A DNA stretch of 64,000 bases from a bacterium (GCA_030651285.1 JAUSCN010000017.1:1-64000); one strand, 5' to 3'; positions 49,612 to 58,604 are shown, numbered from the stretch's first letter. Notes: generated by a model from the sequence alone, not told the origin. Translations and numbers: made by a program.

Positions 49612-50532
49612 ATGAACACAAAAATAACCGCCAAGGACTTCTTTCTTCAGCTTGGGGCGATTGTGACGTTTTACGCTAGTACTATCGCGCTCGTCACCTT
49701 GCTCTTCGAAGTAATTAACACCGCGTATCCTAAGGTCGCTGATGCTTACTCGTATTTCTCCCCATCTATCAGTCTTCAGGTAGCTACACTCATCGTGGCT
49801 TTCCCGCTTTTCATTTTCCTCTCGTGGCTCATGCAGAAGAGTTATGTAGCTGATCCGTCCCTTCGCTCTGCCCCTATCCGCATCTGGCTTTCTTACATCA
49901 CTCTCTTCGTCGCTGGGGCTGTCGTAGTAGGGGATTTGGTCACTGTCATCTACATGTTCCTCGATGGCCAGGAGCTGACAGCTGGATTCTTGCTCAAAGT
50001 GCTCGCTCTCCTACTCATTGCCGGAGGAGTCTTCCTCTACTACCTACGCGAGATTAGAAATGTCATCTCATCCGGCGAACGCCAAATCTGGCGAGTGGTC
50101 GCTCTACTCGTTATCGCAGGCTCCATAATTCTTGGCTTCTCCGTGATCGGCTCGCCAGCTTCTCAAAGACAGTTGCGTTACGATACTCAAAGAGTTTCTG
50201 ATCTCCAGAACATTCAATGGCAGATAGTTAATTACTACCAGCAGAAAGAAATTTTGCCGAATACTCTCGAGAACCTCGAAGACCCCCTCTCCGGTTTCGT
50301 AGCACCGACCGATCCGCAGACCCGCGAGTCTTATGTTTACAAAAAGACCGGTAATCTCAGTTTCGAACTTTGCGCAACATTCAACAAGCCTACTAACGCT
50401 TCTCGTTCCTCCGCTCCATATCCGATGATGTATCCGAAAGGTGGTATAGATGAGAATTGGGAACATACTTCCGGCGCTCAATGTTTCCCGCGTACTATTG
50501 ACCCTGACCTGTATCCGCCTAGAATGAAGTAA
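49612..50532 (+). CDS. DUF5671-type membrane protein (right-arm ortholog)
   Basis: 306 residues, same layout as 29812: five membrane helices (FFLQLGAIVTFYASTIALVTL, VATLIVAFPLFIFLSWLM, VLALLLIAGGVFLYYL) and a soluble tail (DLQNIQWQIVNYYQQKEILP, PTDPQTRESYVYK, TIDPDLYPPRMK). Its stop shares a base with the leuS start. Confidence 0.87.
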   Translation: MNTKITAKDFFLQLGAIVTFYASTIALVTLLFEVINTAYPKVADAYSYFSPSISLQVATLIVAFPLFIFLSWLMQKSYVADPSLRSAPIRIWLSYITLFVAGAVVVGDLVTVIYMFLDGQELTAGFLLKVLALLLIAGGVFLYYLREIRNVISSGERQIWRVVALLVIAGSIILGFSVIGSPASQRQLRYDTQRVSDLQNIQWQIVNYYQQKEILPNTLENLEDPLSGFVAPTDPQTRESYVYKKTGNLSFELCATFNKPTNASRSSAPYPMMYPKGGIDENWEHTSGAQCFPRTIDPDLYPPRMK

Positions 50533-52958
50533 TGTCAAAGGATTACGATCCGAAAGAAATCGAGGCCAAGTGGCAGAAGGAATGGGAGAAGTCCGGTCTC
50601 TATAAGACCAAAGAATCTTCCGATAAACCCAAATATTACATTTTAGACATGTTCCCTTATGTTTCTGGAGAAGGGATTCATGTAGGTCACCCCAAGGGCT
50701 ATATTGCTACTGATATCGTATCGAGGATGAAGCGGATGCAGGGTTTCAACGTGCTCCATCCCATGGGTTTTGACGCATTCGGTTTACCAGCCGAAAACTA
50801 TGCCATTAAGACTAAGACTAATCCTGTTGTCTCTGTTGCTAAAAATATTGAACATTTCAAGAAACAGCTTGAAGCCATTGGTTTCGATTACGACTGGTCG
50901 AGAGAAATTAGTACTTCCGATCCAAAGTTTTATAAATGGACTCAATGGATTTTCCTCAAACTTTTGGAGAAAGGATTAGCTTATGAGTCCAGCGAGCCGG
51001 TCAATTGGTGCCCGGTAGATAAGACCGTCTTAGCCAATGAAGACGTGGAAGATGGCAAATGCGAAAGATGCGGGTCTATCGTAGAAAAAAGACCAATCAG
51101 ACAGTGGGTATTAAAAATAACGGATTATGCGGATCGTCTCTTGGAAGACCTGGAAGATTTGGATTGGCCAAAATCTATCAAAGAAAGCCAGAAAAATTGG
51201 ATAGGGAGAAGTTATGGAATGCTCTTCTCTTCTCCGGTTAAAGATACTGATATTGTTATTGAAACATTCTCAGCACATTTCGAAGCATTTAAGGCAGATA
51301 CTTTTGTGGTAATTGCACCTGATCATAAGTTATTACCAAAGTTAGTGGCTGGTTTACCTAATGAGGAAGAAATTTTGAATGAAGCGAAAGAAATGGTTAA
51401 TAAAAGAATCCTTTTGGGTAGAGAAGAAATACCAGAAGTGGAAGGCATCTTTACAGGTAGGTATACGATCGATCCTGTCGGTAATGGAGAATTGCCTATT
51501 TGGATTGCAAACTATGCTTTAGCAGATTATGGAACAGGAATTGTAAAATGCTCTGCTCACGATGAGCGAGATTTTCGTTTTGCTAAAAAGTATGGAATAA
51601 ATTTGAAAGCAGTACTTTTTCCAGAAGATCCTGAATTAAGGAAAAAAGTAGAGAATCTTGATGTTTGTTATGTCGACATGAAAAACGGAATCTTGACTGA
51701 GCCAGAAGAGTTTTTAGGTAAAAAAGATGGAGAAATTCGCGCAGAAATTATTGAGTATCTTGAGAAAAATGGATTAGCAAAAAGGAAGACTACTTACAAG
51801 TTGCATGATTGGGTTTTCTCAAGGCAGCGTTACTGGGGGGAGCCGATACCAGTTTTGCGCGATGGGGATAAGGTAATTCCGCTATCGGAAGAAGAACTTC
51901 CCTTAATACTTCCTGCAGTCGAATCCTATGAGCCTACCGGTACGGCAGAATCTCCACTAGCTAATATTCCCGAATGGATAAATGTAAAAGTAGGAGATAA
52001 GCTTTTGCGCCGAGAGAGCAATACTATGCCTCAATGGGCGGGTTCATCCTGGTATTACTTGCGCTATATGGATCCGAACAATGATAAGGCTCTTGTCGAT
52101 AAGGATAGGGAAAAATATTGGAACATGGTGGATTTATATGTTGGGGGGGCAGAGCATGCCACTAGGCATTTAATATATGCGAGATTTTGGCACAAGTTTT
52201 TGTATGACATTGGAGTAGTCACTACTAAAGAACCGTTCAAAAGATTGCAGCACGTTGGATTAATTATCGCCGAAGACGGCAGAAAGATGTCGAAAAGATG
52301 GGGAAATATAATCAATCCAGACGATATCATTTCCAACTATGGGGCTGATACTCTGCGAATGTACGAAATGTTCATGGGTCCCTTTGACCAATCCGTATCC
52401 TGGAACAGCGATAGCCTTATAGGTATCAGGAGATTCCTTGAAAGGGTTTGGAAACTTAAGGATAAGCTAACAGCTAACAGCTTACAGCTAACAGCTTCTG
52501 AACCATTGATGCATCAGACTATTAAAAAAGTTTCTGAAGACATTGAAGCGATGAAATTTAATACGGCAGTCTCAACCTTGATGATTTATTCGAATGCTTT
52601 GACGGTAGAAGAAGAAATTCCACGAGAAGATTACGAAACATTGCTCAAATTACTCGCGCCGTTTGCTCCGCATATGACGGAGGAGTTGTGGAAAGAGCTT
52701 GGTCACACGTCTTCTATTCATACGGAGGCATGGCCTCAATATGATGAAAAGCGTCTAGTCTCCGAGACCGTGACCATCGTAGTCCAGGTTAATGGCAAGG
52801 TGCGTGGCAAATTTAGTGCTTCACCGAACATCTTAGAAAGTGACGCGGTGAACCAAGCCGAGAACCTCCCCGAAATCCAAAAGTGGGTTGGGGATAAGGT
52901 GGTGACAAGACAGGTCTATGTGCCTGGAAAAATCGTGAATTTCATCATTTCTTTATAA
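50532..52958 (+). CDS. leuS: Leucyl-tRNA synthetase, compact form
   Basis: 808 residues without a Nudix insert. HIGH region reads GIHVGHPKGY; zinc Cys NWCPVD and GKCERCGS; AHDERD of the editing domain is kept, but the usual TTRPDT motif is replaced by a FSAHFEAFKADTF-like segment. The class I signature reads KMSKR in place of KMSKS. After residue about 640 an in-frame repeat (52466-52496) encodes LTANSLQLTA. The anticodon-binding domain ends normally (QVNGKVRGKF, VYVPGKIVNF). Confidence 0.95.
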   Translation: MSKDYDPKEIEAKWQKEWEKSGLYKTKESSDKPKYYILDMFPYVSGEGIHVGHPKGYIATDIVSRMKRMQGFNVLHPMGFDAFGLPAENYAIKTKTNPVVSVAKNIEHFKKQLEAIGFDYDWSREISTSDPKFYKWTQWIFLKLLEKGLAYESSEPVNWCPVDKTVLANEDVEDGKCERCGSIVEKRPIRQWVLKITDYADRLLEDLEDLDWPKSIKESQKNWIGRSYGMLFSSPVKDTDIVIETFSAHFEAFKADTFVVIAPDHKLLPKLVAGLPNEEEILNEAKEMVNKRILLGREEIPEVEGIFTGRYTIDPVGNGELPIWIANYALADYGTGIVKCSAHDERDFRFAKKYGINLKAVLFPEDPELRKKVENLDVCYVDMKNGILTEPEEFLGKKDGEIRAEIIEYLEKNGLAKRKTTYKLHDWVFSRQRYWGEPIPVLRDGDKVIPLSEEELPLILPAVESYEPTGTAESPLANIPEWINVKVGDKLLRRESNTMPQWAGSSWYYLRYMDPNNDKALVDKDREKYWNMVDLYVGGAEHATRHLIYARFWHKFLYDIGVVTTKEPFKRLQHVGLIIAEDGRKMSKRWGNIINPDDIISNYGADTLRMYEMFMGPFDQSVSWNSDSLIGIRRFLERVWKLKDKLTANSLQLTASEPLMHQTIKKVSEDIEAMKFNTAVSTLMIYSNALTVEEEIPREDYETLLKLLAPFAPHMTEELWKELGHTSSIHTEAWPQYDEKRLVSETVTIVVQVNGKVRGKFSASPNILESDAVNQAENLPEIQKWVGDKVVTRQVYVPGKIVNFIISL
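52466..52496 (+). repeat. AGCTAACAGC-type repeat inside leuS
   Basis: Tandem AGCTAACAGCT/AGCTTACAGCT units run in frame through the coding sequence. They add about ten residues not expected in LeuRS. Confidence 0.75.
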
Positions 52959-52971
52959 GTCTTGACATCGC

Positions 52972-53000
52972 TTGACATAGGGGTAGGGTAATGATACAAA
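52972..53000 (+). promoter_or_regulatory. Promoter of the right-arm HARE regulator (probable leaderless)
   Basis: TTGACA (52972-52977), 17-bp spacer ending TGA, TACAAA (52995-53000), 9 bases before the ATG. A second CTTGACATCG copy of the -35 lies just upstream. The geometry equals that of the left ortholog. Confidence 0.7.
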
Positions 53001-53009
53001 TAGGTGAAT

Positions 53010-54047
53010 ATGAGCGAAAAGATCAATTTAAGCTTCAAGCCCAAGGAGGTATGCAAACGTCTTTTGTCTATCCTTACTAAGCGCGGACAGGACGTCATCG
53101 TTTCTCGCTATGGCCTGGGCGCTAAGGCACAGAAGCTTACTCTCGACGCTATCGGCAAGAAGTACAGCATTACTCGCGAACGTGTGCGCCAGATTGAGAA
53201 TCATTCGCTGACTACTATCCGTAAGTCCAAGGCTTACAAGGACGCCGAACCCGCTTTCACCGAATTGAAGGAAGTCATTCTCACTCTCGGTGGTCTTGTT
53301 TCCGAAAAGGATCTTTTGAATCACTTCAGCAAGGATGCTGTTACGCAGAATCATTTCCATTTCTTGCTTGTCATTGGCGAGGAATTCAAGCGTGAGAAGG
53401 AGGATGACGAGTTCAAGCATCGCTGGCACGTGGATTCGGAACTCGCTAGCAAGATTCAGGGCGCACTCCGTAAGCTCTACGCCAAACTTTCTGATGATGA
53501 ACTTGTGGTCGAGGGTGATCTCATATCCAACTTCCTCGATGAGGTCAAGGATTTAAATGAGAAGTACAAGAACGAAGAGGTGATTAAACGCTGGCTCTCT
53601 ATTTCGCACAAGATCGGCAAGAATCCGTTGGGCGAATGGGGTAAAGCTTCATCTCCCAACGTCAATGCCAAGGGTATGCGCGACTACGCCTTCCTGGTGA
53701 TCCGTAAACACGGATCACCCATCCACTTCAAGGAAGTGGCTAAGGCAATCTCCTTGTATTTCGACAAGAAGGCTCATGTCGCCACTACTCACAATGAACT
53801 GATTAAGGATCCACGCTTTGTGCTTGTTGGTCGCGGTCTCTACGCGCTCGCCGAGTGGGGTTATATGTCCGGTGTCGTTAAGGATGTCATCAAGAAGATT
53901 TTGGACAAAGAAGGACCACTCTCTAAGGAGAAGATTGTGGAAAAGGTTTTGAAGGAACGCTACGTCAAGGAGAACACCATTCTCGTCAATCTCCAGAATT
54001 CTAAGTATTTCAAAAAGGGCAAAGACAACCGTTACGAAAACGTTTAG
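53010..54047 (+). CDS. Sigma-region-4 / HARE-HTH regulator (right-arm ortholog)
   Basis: 345 residues. Sigma region-4-like HTH near the N-terminus (GQDVIVSRYGLG, LDAIGKKYSITRERVRQIE) and a HARE-HTH domain (FLVIRKHGSPIHFKEVAKAI, KAHVATTHNELIKDPRFVLV). The frame also opens at GTG 53004; the ATG at 53010 fits the promoter better. No regions 2/3 of a sigma factor are present. Confidence 0.87.
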   Translation: MSEKINLSFKPKEVCKRLLSILTKRGQDVIVSRYGLGAKAQKLTLDAIGKKYSITRERVRQIENHSLTTIRKSKAYKDAEPAFTELKEVILTLGGLVSEKDLLNHFSKDAVTQNHFHFLLVIGEEFKREKEDDEFKHRWHVDSELASKIQGALRKLYAKLSDDELVVEGDLISNFLDEVKDLNEKYKNEEVIKRWLSISHKIGKNPLGEWGKASSPNVNAKGMRDYAFLVIRKHGSPIHFKEVAKAISLYFDKKAHVATTHNELIKDPRFVLVGRGLYALAEWGYMSGVVKDVIKKILDKEGPLSKEKIVEKVLKERYVKENTILVNLQNSKYFKKGKDNRYENV

Positions 54048-54068
54048 TTAGTGTGTTAGAATTTAATA

Positions 54069-55322
54069 ATGATTGGAGATTTCCTTTCTTCCTTCCAGTA
54101 TGAGTTGCTACCAAGGGCCTGGGATATTTTCCTCGCTACCTGGCCAGTTTGGGTACCTCTCATCGCCCTTAACCTTGCCTGGAGCAACTGGGTTTCTTAT
54201 GTCCAGCGTGATTGGCTCAACAAGCAAGGCTATGTCCTTCTTGAGATCAAGCTTCCGCATGAAGTTAAGAAGTCACCAGCTGCTATGGAGTTTGTGCTCA
54301 ACGGCATTTGGGAGAACGCCAATATCTCTACACCAGCGGACGCCTTCTGGGAAGGCAAACAGCGCGAGTGGTTCTCGCTCGAAATCGTCTCTCTGGGAGG
54401 GCAGATAAAGTTTTTTATCTGGGCCTTCCCAAGATGGAAGAAAATTATCGAAGCTAGAATCTACGCTCAATATCCGGAGGCTGAAGTCCATGAGGTCGTA
54501 AGGGACTATGCTCTCGACCTTACTGCCTATGACACGGATAAATACACTTACTGGGGTATTACTACCGCGCTTACCAAGCCCGATGCCTATCCTATTAAGA
54601 CTTATGTGGATTATGAGCTCGACAAGGTGAATCTCAAAGAGCAGGAAGAAGCCATAGATCCTCTCACTCCTATGCTCGAGTATCTCGGTACTTTGAAGCC
54701 CGGTGAATTCGCGGCAGTTCAGATACTGCTCCGGGCTCACGCCAAGGAAAATTTTCTTTACGGCCGCTTTGTTTTGAAGAAAGACTGGAAAGATGATGTG
54801 AAGAAGGAGATCAAGAAAATTATTGAAGAAGAGGCCTTCATCAAGCCGGAGAAGGACAAACCAGCATCTATGATAGCACTCACTGACGATCAGAAGCAGA
54901 CTATTAAGTCCATCGAGAGGAATGCCGGCAAACTGGCCTTTGACTCTATGATACGCATGATCTACGTGGCCGAGAATGAAGTCTACGACAAGAGTCGTGG
55001 TATCGGGCTTATTGGTTCTACCCGCCAATTCGGCACCCATAATTTAAACGGCATTAAGCCGGATAAATTTATGAGTATCACTCATACTTGGCAAGACTTT
55101 AATGGCTGGAAGAAAAAGGAGTTGCAGAGCACCCATCTCGATGCCTTCAAGCGCCGTTCATTTTTCGGTGGTCGTTATAAGAATTTAAACGCTAAGTCTT
55201 ATGTGCTCTCGACCGAAGAGGTGGCCACTCTCTTCCACCTGCCTGGAGCTATGGCCAAGACACCGACGCTCGCCCGCACTCCTTCCAAGAAGGCCCAGGC
55301 TCCGGCAAACCTACCGGTTTAG
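54069..55322 (+). CDS. CPR-type large membrane protein (right-arm ortholog)
   Basis: 417 residues. One or two membrane segments near the N-terminus (DIFLATWPVWVPLIALNLAW) and the cytoplasmic domain shared with 24368 (YVLLEIKLPHEVKKSPAAMEF, GGQIKFFIWAFPRWKKIIEA, LSTEEVATLFHLPG, PANLPV). Function unknown. An extended -10 (TGT-TAGAAT, 54057-54062) ends 6 bases before the ATG. Confidence 0.72.
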   Translation: MIGDFLSSFQYELLPRAWDIFLATWPVWVPLIALNLAWSNWVSYVQRDWLNKQGYVLLEIKLPHEVKKSPAAMEFVLNGIWENANISTPADAFWEGKQREWFSLEIVSLGGQIKFFIWAFPRWKKIIEARIYAQYPEAEVHEVVRDYALDLTAYDTDKYTYWGITTALTKPDAYPIKTYVDYELDKVNLKEQEEAIDPLTPMLEYLGTLKPGEFAAVQILLRAHAKENFLYGRFVLKKDWKDDVKKEIKKIIEEEAFIKPEKDKPASMIALTDDQKQTIKSIERNAGKLAFDSMIRMIYVAENEVYDKSRGIGLIGSTRQFGTHNLNGIKPDKFMSITHTWQDFNGWKKKELQSTHLDAFKRRSFFGGRYKNLNAKSYVLSTEEVATLFHLPGAMAKTPTLARTPSKKAQAPANLPV

Positions 55323-55325
55323 GTG

Positions 55326-55400
55326 GATAAGTTTTGAAGTGATAAGTTATATAAGTTAAATGTTCCAACTTCCAAACTTTCCAACTTCCAAACTTCCAAT
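55326..55400 (+). repeat. Simple repeats running into the mltG start
   Basis: AAGTTTT/AAGTTAT-type units, then tandem CTTCCAAACTTTCCAA-type units. The latter encode the first residues of MltG (FQLPNFPTSKLP). Confidence 0.65.
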
Positions 55401-56247
55401 TGTATTTGGGATTATTCTGTTCGTACTATTAGCGTGGGCGGTAGCGCCACCTTCTTCCTTCCCGATTAAGTCCATCATCACCGTGCCAGTCGGTTCTGGT
55501 CTCTACGCTTTGTCGGAGAACCTAGAAGAGCAGGGTGTTATCCGCTCGCCGTTCTGGTTCCGGACAGCTGCGATCATGCTCGGCGGTGAGAGAGGTATGA
55601 AGGCGGGGCAGTACTATATGTCTCGTCCGCAAAATCCTTTCGTCATCGCGTGGCGTATTCTCCACGGTCGCTATGAGATCAAGACGGTCAAATTAACTAT
55701 CCCGGAAGGCTTCACCGTAGAGAAAATCTCGGCACTCTTCGATGAAAAGAATTTCCCATACTTCGATAATACCCTTTTCGAAAAGGCGGCTCCCGAAGGT
55801 TTCCTCTTCCCCGACACTTACTTCATGCCGGTTACAGCCACTGCCTCTTCGACCGAGAAGATTATGAGAGACAATTTCATCCGGAAAATTTTCCCACTCA
55901 TGCCGGAAGTAGAACTTTCCAAAAAGACTTTGGAAGACATCATCACCATGGCTTCGCTTATAGAAGGGGAGACCAACAATCAGACAGACCGTGAGATAGT
56001 TTCCGGAGTACTCTGGAAGAGGTTGAAGCTCGGCATGCCTCTCCAGGTGGATGTCGAGATGAAGACTTATGAATTCCCAGGCCTTCCGGCTAATCCAATA
56101 AACAATCCCGGTATTCTGTCTATCAAAGCCGCGCTTACTCCAACCACCACGCCTTATTTCTATTATTTGACAGGTAAGGATGGGAAAATGCATTATGCCA
56201 AGACCTTCGATGAACACATTATCAACAAACAAAAGTACATCAACTAA
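55360..56247 (+). CDS. mltG: Endolytic murein transglycosylase MltG (right-arm ortholog)
   Basis: 295 residues: transmembrane helix (IVFGIILFVLLAWAVA), LysM-like part (LTIPEGFTVEKISALF), catalytic domain with MASLIEGET (Glu), LWKRLKLGMPLQVDV, FPGLPANPINNPG, YYLTGKDGKMHYA. A loop before GLP is about 25 residues shorter than in the left copy. The N-terminal dozen residues derive from a simple repeat, so the true start may be slightly downstream. The last 35 bases overlap mnmA. Confidence 0.93.
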   Translation: MFQLPNFPTSKLPIVFGIILFVLLAWAVAPPSSFPIKSIITVPVGSGLYALSENLEEQGVIRSPFWFRTAAIMLGGERGMKAGQYYMSRPQNPFVIAWRILHGRYEIKTVKLTIPEGFTVEKISALFDEKNFPYFDNTLFEKAAPEGFLFPDTYFMPVTATASSTEKIMRDNFIRKIFPLMPEVELSKKTLEDIITMASLIEGETNNQTDREIVSGVLWKRLKLGMPLQVDVEMKTYEFPGLPANPINNPGILSIKAALTPTTTPYFYYLTGKDGKMHYAKTFDEHIINKQKYIN

Positions 56248-57259
56248 GGTCTTTGTGGGCTTGTCTGGCGGAGTCGATAGCGCGGTTTCCGCCGCGCTAT
56301 TGAAGGAACAGGGTTATGATGTCACCGGGGTCTTCATCAAAGCTTGGCAGCCTGATTGGATACCTTGTACCTGGAGGGAAGAGAGACGGGACGCCATGAA
56401 GGTGGCGCTCGCACTTGATATCCCATTTCTCTTCTTCGATTTTGAAAAAGAGTACAAAGAGAGCGTGGTGGACAAGATGCTCGCGGAATATAAAGCAGGG
56501 CGAACACCGAATCCGGATGTGCTCTGTAACCGCGAGATTAAGTTCGGCATCTTCTGGCAGAAGGCAAAGGAACTCGGCGCCAATTTTATTGCCACAGGAC
56601 ATTATTGGAGCGGAGAGAAGGATCAAAGTTATTTTCTCTGGACTTTAACGCGAGAAGATCTTGCACACACGATTTTCCCCGTTGGTCATCTAGAAAAGTC
56701 TGAAGTAAGAAAGTTGGCACAGAAATATAATCTGCCTGTGGCAGAGAAGAAAGACAGCCAAGGCATCTGCTTCATCGGCGACGTGAGCATGGAGGAATTC
56801 CTCTCACACTTTATAGATATTAAATCCGGCAAAGTTTTGAATACTAATAGAGAGGTCATCGGTACGCATAAGGGGGTCATACACTACACGATCGGAGAAC
56901 GACATGGGTTTGAAGTAACTAAGAAAAGTCCGGAGGCCGGCGTTTTCTACGTGGTAGGGAAGAATGCTCATGCCAATACCATTACTGTTTCTAATAATGA
57001 AGCGGAGATCGTTTCGCATTCGCCGAAGAAAATTTTAGTGAAGGATGCCAACTGGATGACCGAGCCAGAGTCTCCGGACATTACCGCTCGCATTCGTTAT
57101 CGTGGAGAGAAACTGCCAGTGACTCTTGCTCTAGAAGGAAAGAGATTGGCTGTGGAATTTGTTGAACCGGTCCGCGGTCTCTCGCTCGGTCAGTCAATCG
57201 TATTTTACGACCACGAAACCTGTTTGGGAGGTGGGGTGATGGATAAAGTTATTTCCTGA
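56213..57259 (+). CDS. mnmA: tRNA-specific 2-thiouridylase MnmA (right-arm ortholog)
   Basis: 348 residues: PP-loop VGLSGGVDSAVSAALL, catalytic Cys in LCNREIKFG and ICFIGDVSMEEFL, C-terminal barrel IRYRGEKLPVTLAL and GQSIVFYDHETC. The ATG at 56213 lies inside mltG; the longer frame from 56180 is less likely. It is followed by the ATP-cone nuclease, as in the left arm minus the small membrane gene. Confidence 0.95.
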   Translation, partial: NTLSTNKSTSTKVFVGLSGGVDSAVSAALLKEQGYDVTGVFIKAWQPDWIPCTWREERRDAMKVALALDIPFLFFDFEKEYKESVVDKMLAEYKAGRTPNPDVLCNREIKFGIFWQKAKELGANFIATGHYWSGEKDQSYFLWTLTREDLAHTIFPVGHLEKSEVRKLAQKYNLPVAEKKDSQGICFIGDVSMEEFLSHFIDIKSGKVLNTNREVIGTHKGVIHYTIGERHGFEVTKKSPEAGVFYVVGKNAHANTITVSNNEAEIVSHSPKKILVKDANWMTEPESPDITARIRYRGEKLPVTLALEGKRLAVEFVEPVRGLSLGQSIVFYDHETCLGGGVMDKVIS

Positions 57260-57265
57260 TATAAT
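57260..57265 (+). promoter_or_regulatory. Extended -10, probable leaderless promoter (ATP-cone nuclease)
   Basis: TGA-TATAAT just past the mnmA stop, 6 bases before the ATG at 57272. Confidence 0.65.
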
Positions 57266-57271
57266 TAGGTT

Positions 57272-58105
57272 ATGTCGGAGCAAATCAGCATAGTTAAAGC
57301 TAATGGCAAGCACGAAACTTTCGACTCGGAGAAACTCCGGTTTTCTCTTCTCAACTCCGGTGCCAGTCAGGATGCGGTCGAAGAGGTGCTTGCTCACATT
57401 CTGCCAGAACTCCACAATGGCATGACTACTAGTGAGATTTACCGCCATGCTTTCGAAAGTCTGGCCAAGATCAACAAGCCCGTGGCCAGAAGTTATTCGC
57501 TTCGCCGAGCTGTCATGGAGCTCGGACCATCCGGTTTTCCCTTCGAAGATTTCGTGGCGGAAATTTTGCGCGCTAAGGGCTTCCAGTGCGTGACGCGCCA
57601 GACGGTGCTCGGCGGATGCGTGCCACATGAAGTGGATGTGGTGGCCTACAACGACAAGAAGCTGGTGATGGTTGAAGCCAAGTTCCACAACGAGCTTGGC
57701 ACCAAGAGCGACCTCAAGGTGGTACTCTACATCAAGGCCCGCTTCGACGACCTGGCGGACAACGTCTTCAGCTATGGCGGTGAGAATCGTAAGGTGACTG
57801 ACAGCTGGCTTATCACCAACACCAAGTTCTCGAGTACCGCCATTCACTATGGTGTCTGCAAGGACATGACTCTCATCGGTTGGAATTATCCGGAGCATGG
57901 CAGTCTGCAGAACATGATCGAGGAAGAAGGTCTGCATCCCATCACATGTCTCTCTACTCTCTCCGCTCTAGATAAAAAGAATTTGCTAGCGAGCGGCGTC
58001 GTACTCTGCTCGAGCGTCAAGCGTAAGCCGGAGATTCTCGCCGAAGTGTTGGGCCAGAGTTTCGCCGGAGCGCCGGTCCTTAATGAAATTAATGAATTAA
58101 AATAG
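57272..58105 (+). CDS. ATP-cone / PD-(D/E)XK nuclease fusion (right-arm ortholog)
   Basis: 277 residues. ATP-cone at about 5-90 (IVKANGKHETFDSEKLRFSLL, YRHAFESLAKINKPVARSYSLRRAV); nuclease core EVDVVAYNDKKLVMVEAKFH (acidic residue plus E-x-K), LKVVLYIKARFDDL; C-terminal FSALDKKN-type segment reads LSALDKKNLLASGVVLC. It agrees with 21110 in all catalytic-type positions, which supports a selected function. Confidence 0.83.
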   Translation: MSEQISIVKANGKHETFDSEKLRFSLLNSGASQDAVEEVLAHILPELHNGMTTSEIYRHAFESLAKINKPVARSYSLRRAVMELGPSGFPFEDFVAEILRAKGFQCVTRQTVLGGCVPHEVDVVAYNDKKLVMVEAKFHNELGTKSDLKVVLYIKARFDDLADNVFSYGGENRKVTDSWLITNTKFSSTAIHYGVCKDMTLIGWNYPEHGSLQNMIEEEGLHPITCLSTLSALDKKNLLASGVVLCSSVKRKPEILAEVLGQSFAGAPVLNEINELK

Positions 58106-58127
58106 TTCGATAAACTCACTATAAATA
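58103..58127 (+). repeat. TTCGA...CACTATAAAT repeat, copy 2
   Basis: TAGTTCGATAAACTCACTATAAATA fills the gap between the ATP-cone gene stop and the mgtC ATG. Confidence 0.7.
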
Positions 58128-58129
58128 AA

Positions 58130-58579
58130 ATGATCAATATTCTTAACGTAAACCCCACTTTCGCACCCCTAGTCTACTTAATAATCGCTCTGCTTCTCGG
58201 CTCTGCGCTCGGCCTTGAGCGGACGCTTGCCCATAAGACCGCTGGAGTCCGCACGTACGGACTTGTATCTATGGGCTCATGCCTCTTTATCCTTATCGCG
58301 CGCTATGTGATACCCACGGTAGAAAATTTTGCCTACGATCCCTTACGCATGGCGGCGGGCATTGTCATGGGTGTTGGATTTCTGTGCGGTGGAGTCATTA
58401 TCTTCAAGGATTCCACTTTAGTGGGTCTGACCACGGCCGCTGGCCTCTGGGTGGCCGCTGGTATCGGCATGGCGGTCGGGTACGGACTGCTCGCCCTCTC
58501 CCTCTTCGCGACGTTAGCCACTCTCGTAGTCTTTACCTTCTTTTGGTTTATCGAACAGAAAATTATTTCGAGAAAATAG
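58130..58579 (+). CDS. MgtC/SapB-family membrane protein
   Basis: 149 residues with the MgtC core: IIALLLGSALGLERTLAHKTAGVRTYGLVSMGSCLF (cited in parts), MAAGIVMGVGFLCGGVIIF, GLTTAAGLWVAAGIGMAVGYG. Four membrane helices. In other bacteria it inhibits F-type ATP synthase or aids growth at low magnesium. No counterpart in the left arm. Confidence 0.92.
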   Translation: MINILNVNPTFAPLVYLIIALLLGSALGLERTLAHKTAGVRTYGLVSMGSCLFILIARYVIPTVENFAYDPLRMAAGIVMGVGFLCGGVIIFKDSTLVGLTTAAGLWVAAGIGMAVGYGLLALSLFATLATLVVFTFFWFIEQKIISRK

Positions 58580-58602
58580 TTCGACTTTGCTCACTATAAA
58601 TA
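58577..58602 (+). repeat. TTCGA...CACTATAAAT repeat, copy 3
   Basis: TAGTTCGACTTTGCTCACTATAAATA fills the gap between mgtC and the uracil-DNA glycosylase gene and includes the mgtC stop. Confidence 0.7.
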
Positions 58603-58604
58603 AG

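Noticed and set aside
54273-55040. 255-codon minus-strand frame opposite the large membrane protein
   Set aside because: The plus-strand frame is conserved with 24368; the antisense frame is not conserved.
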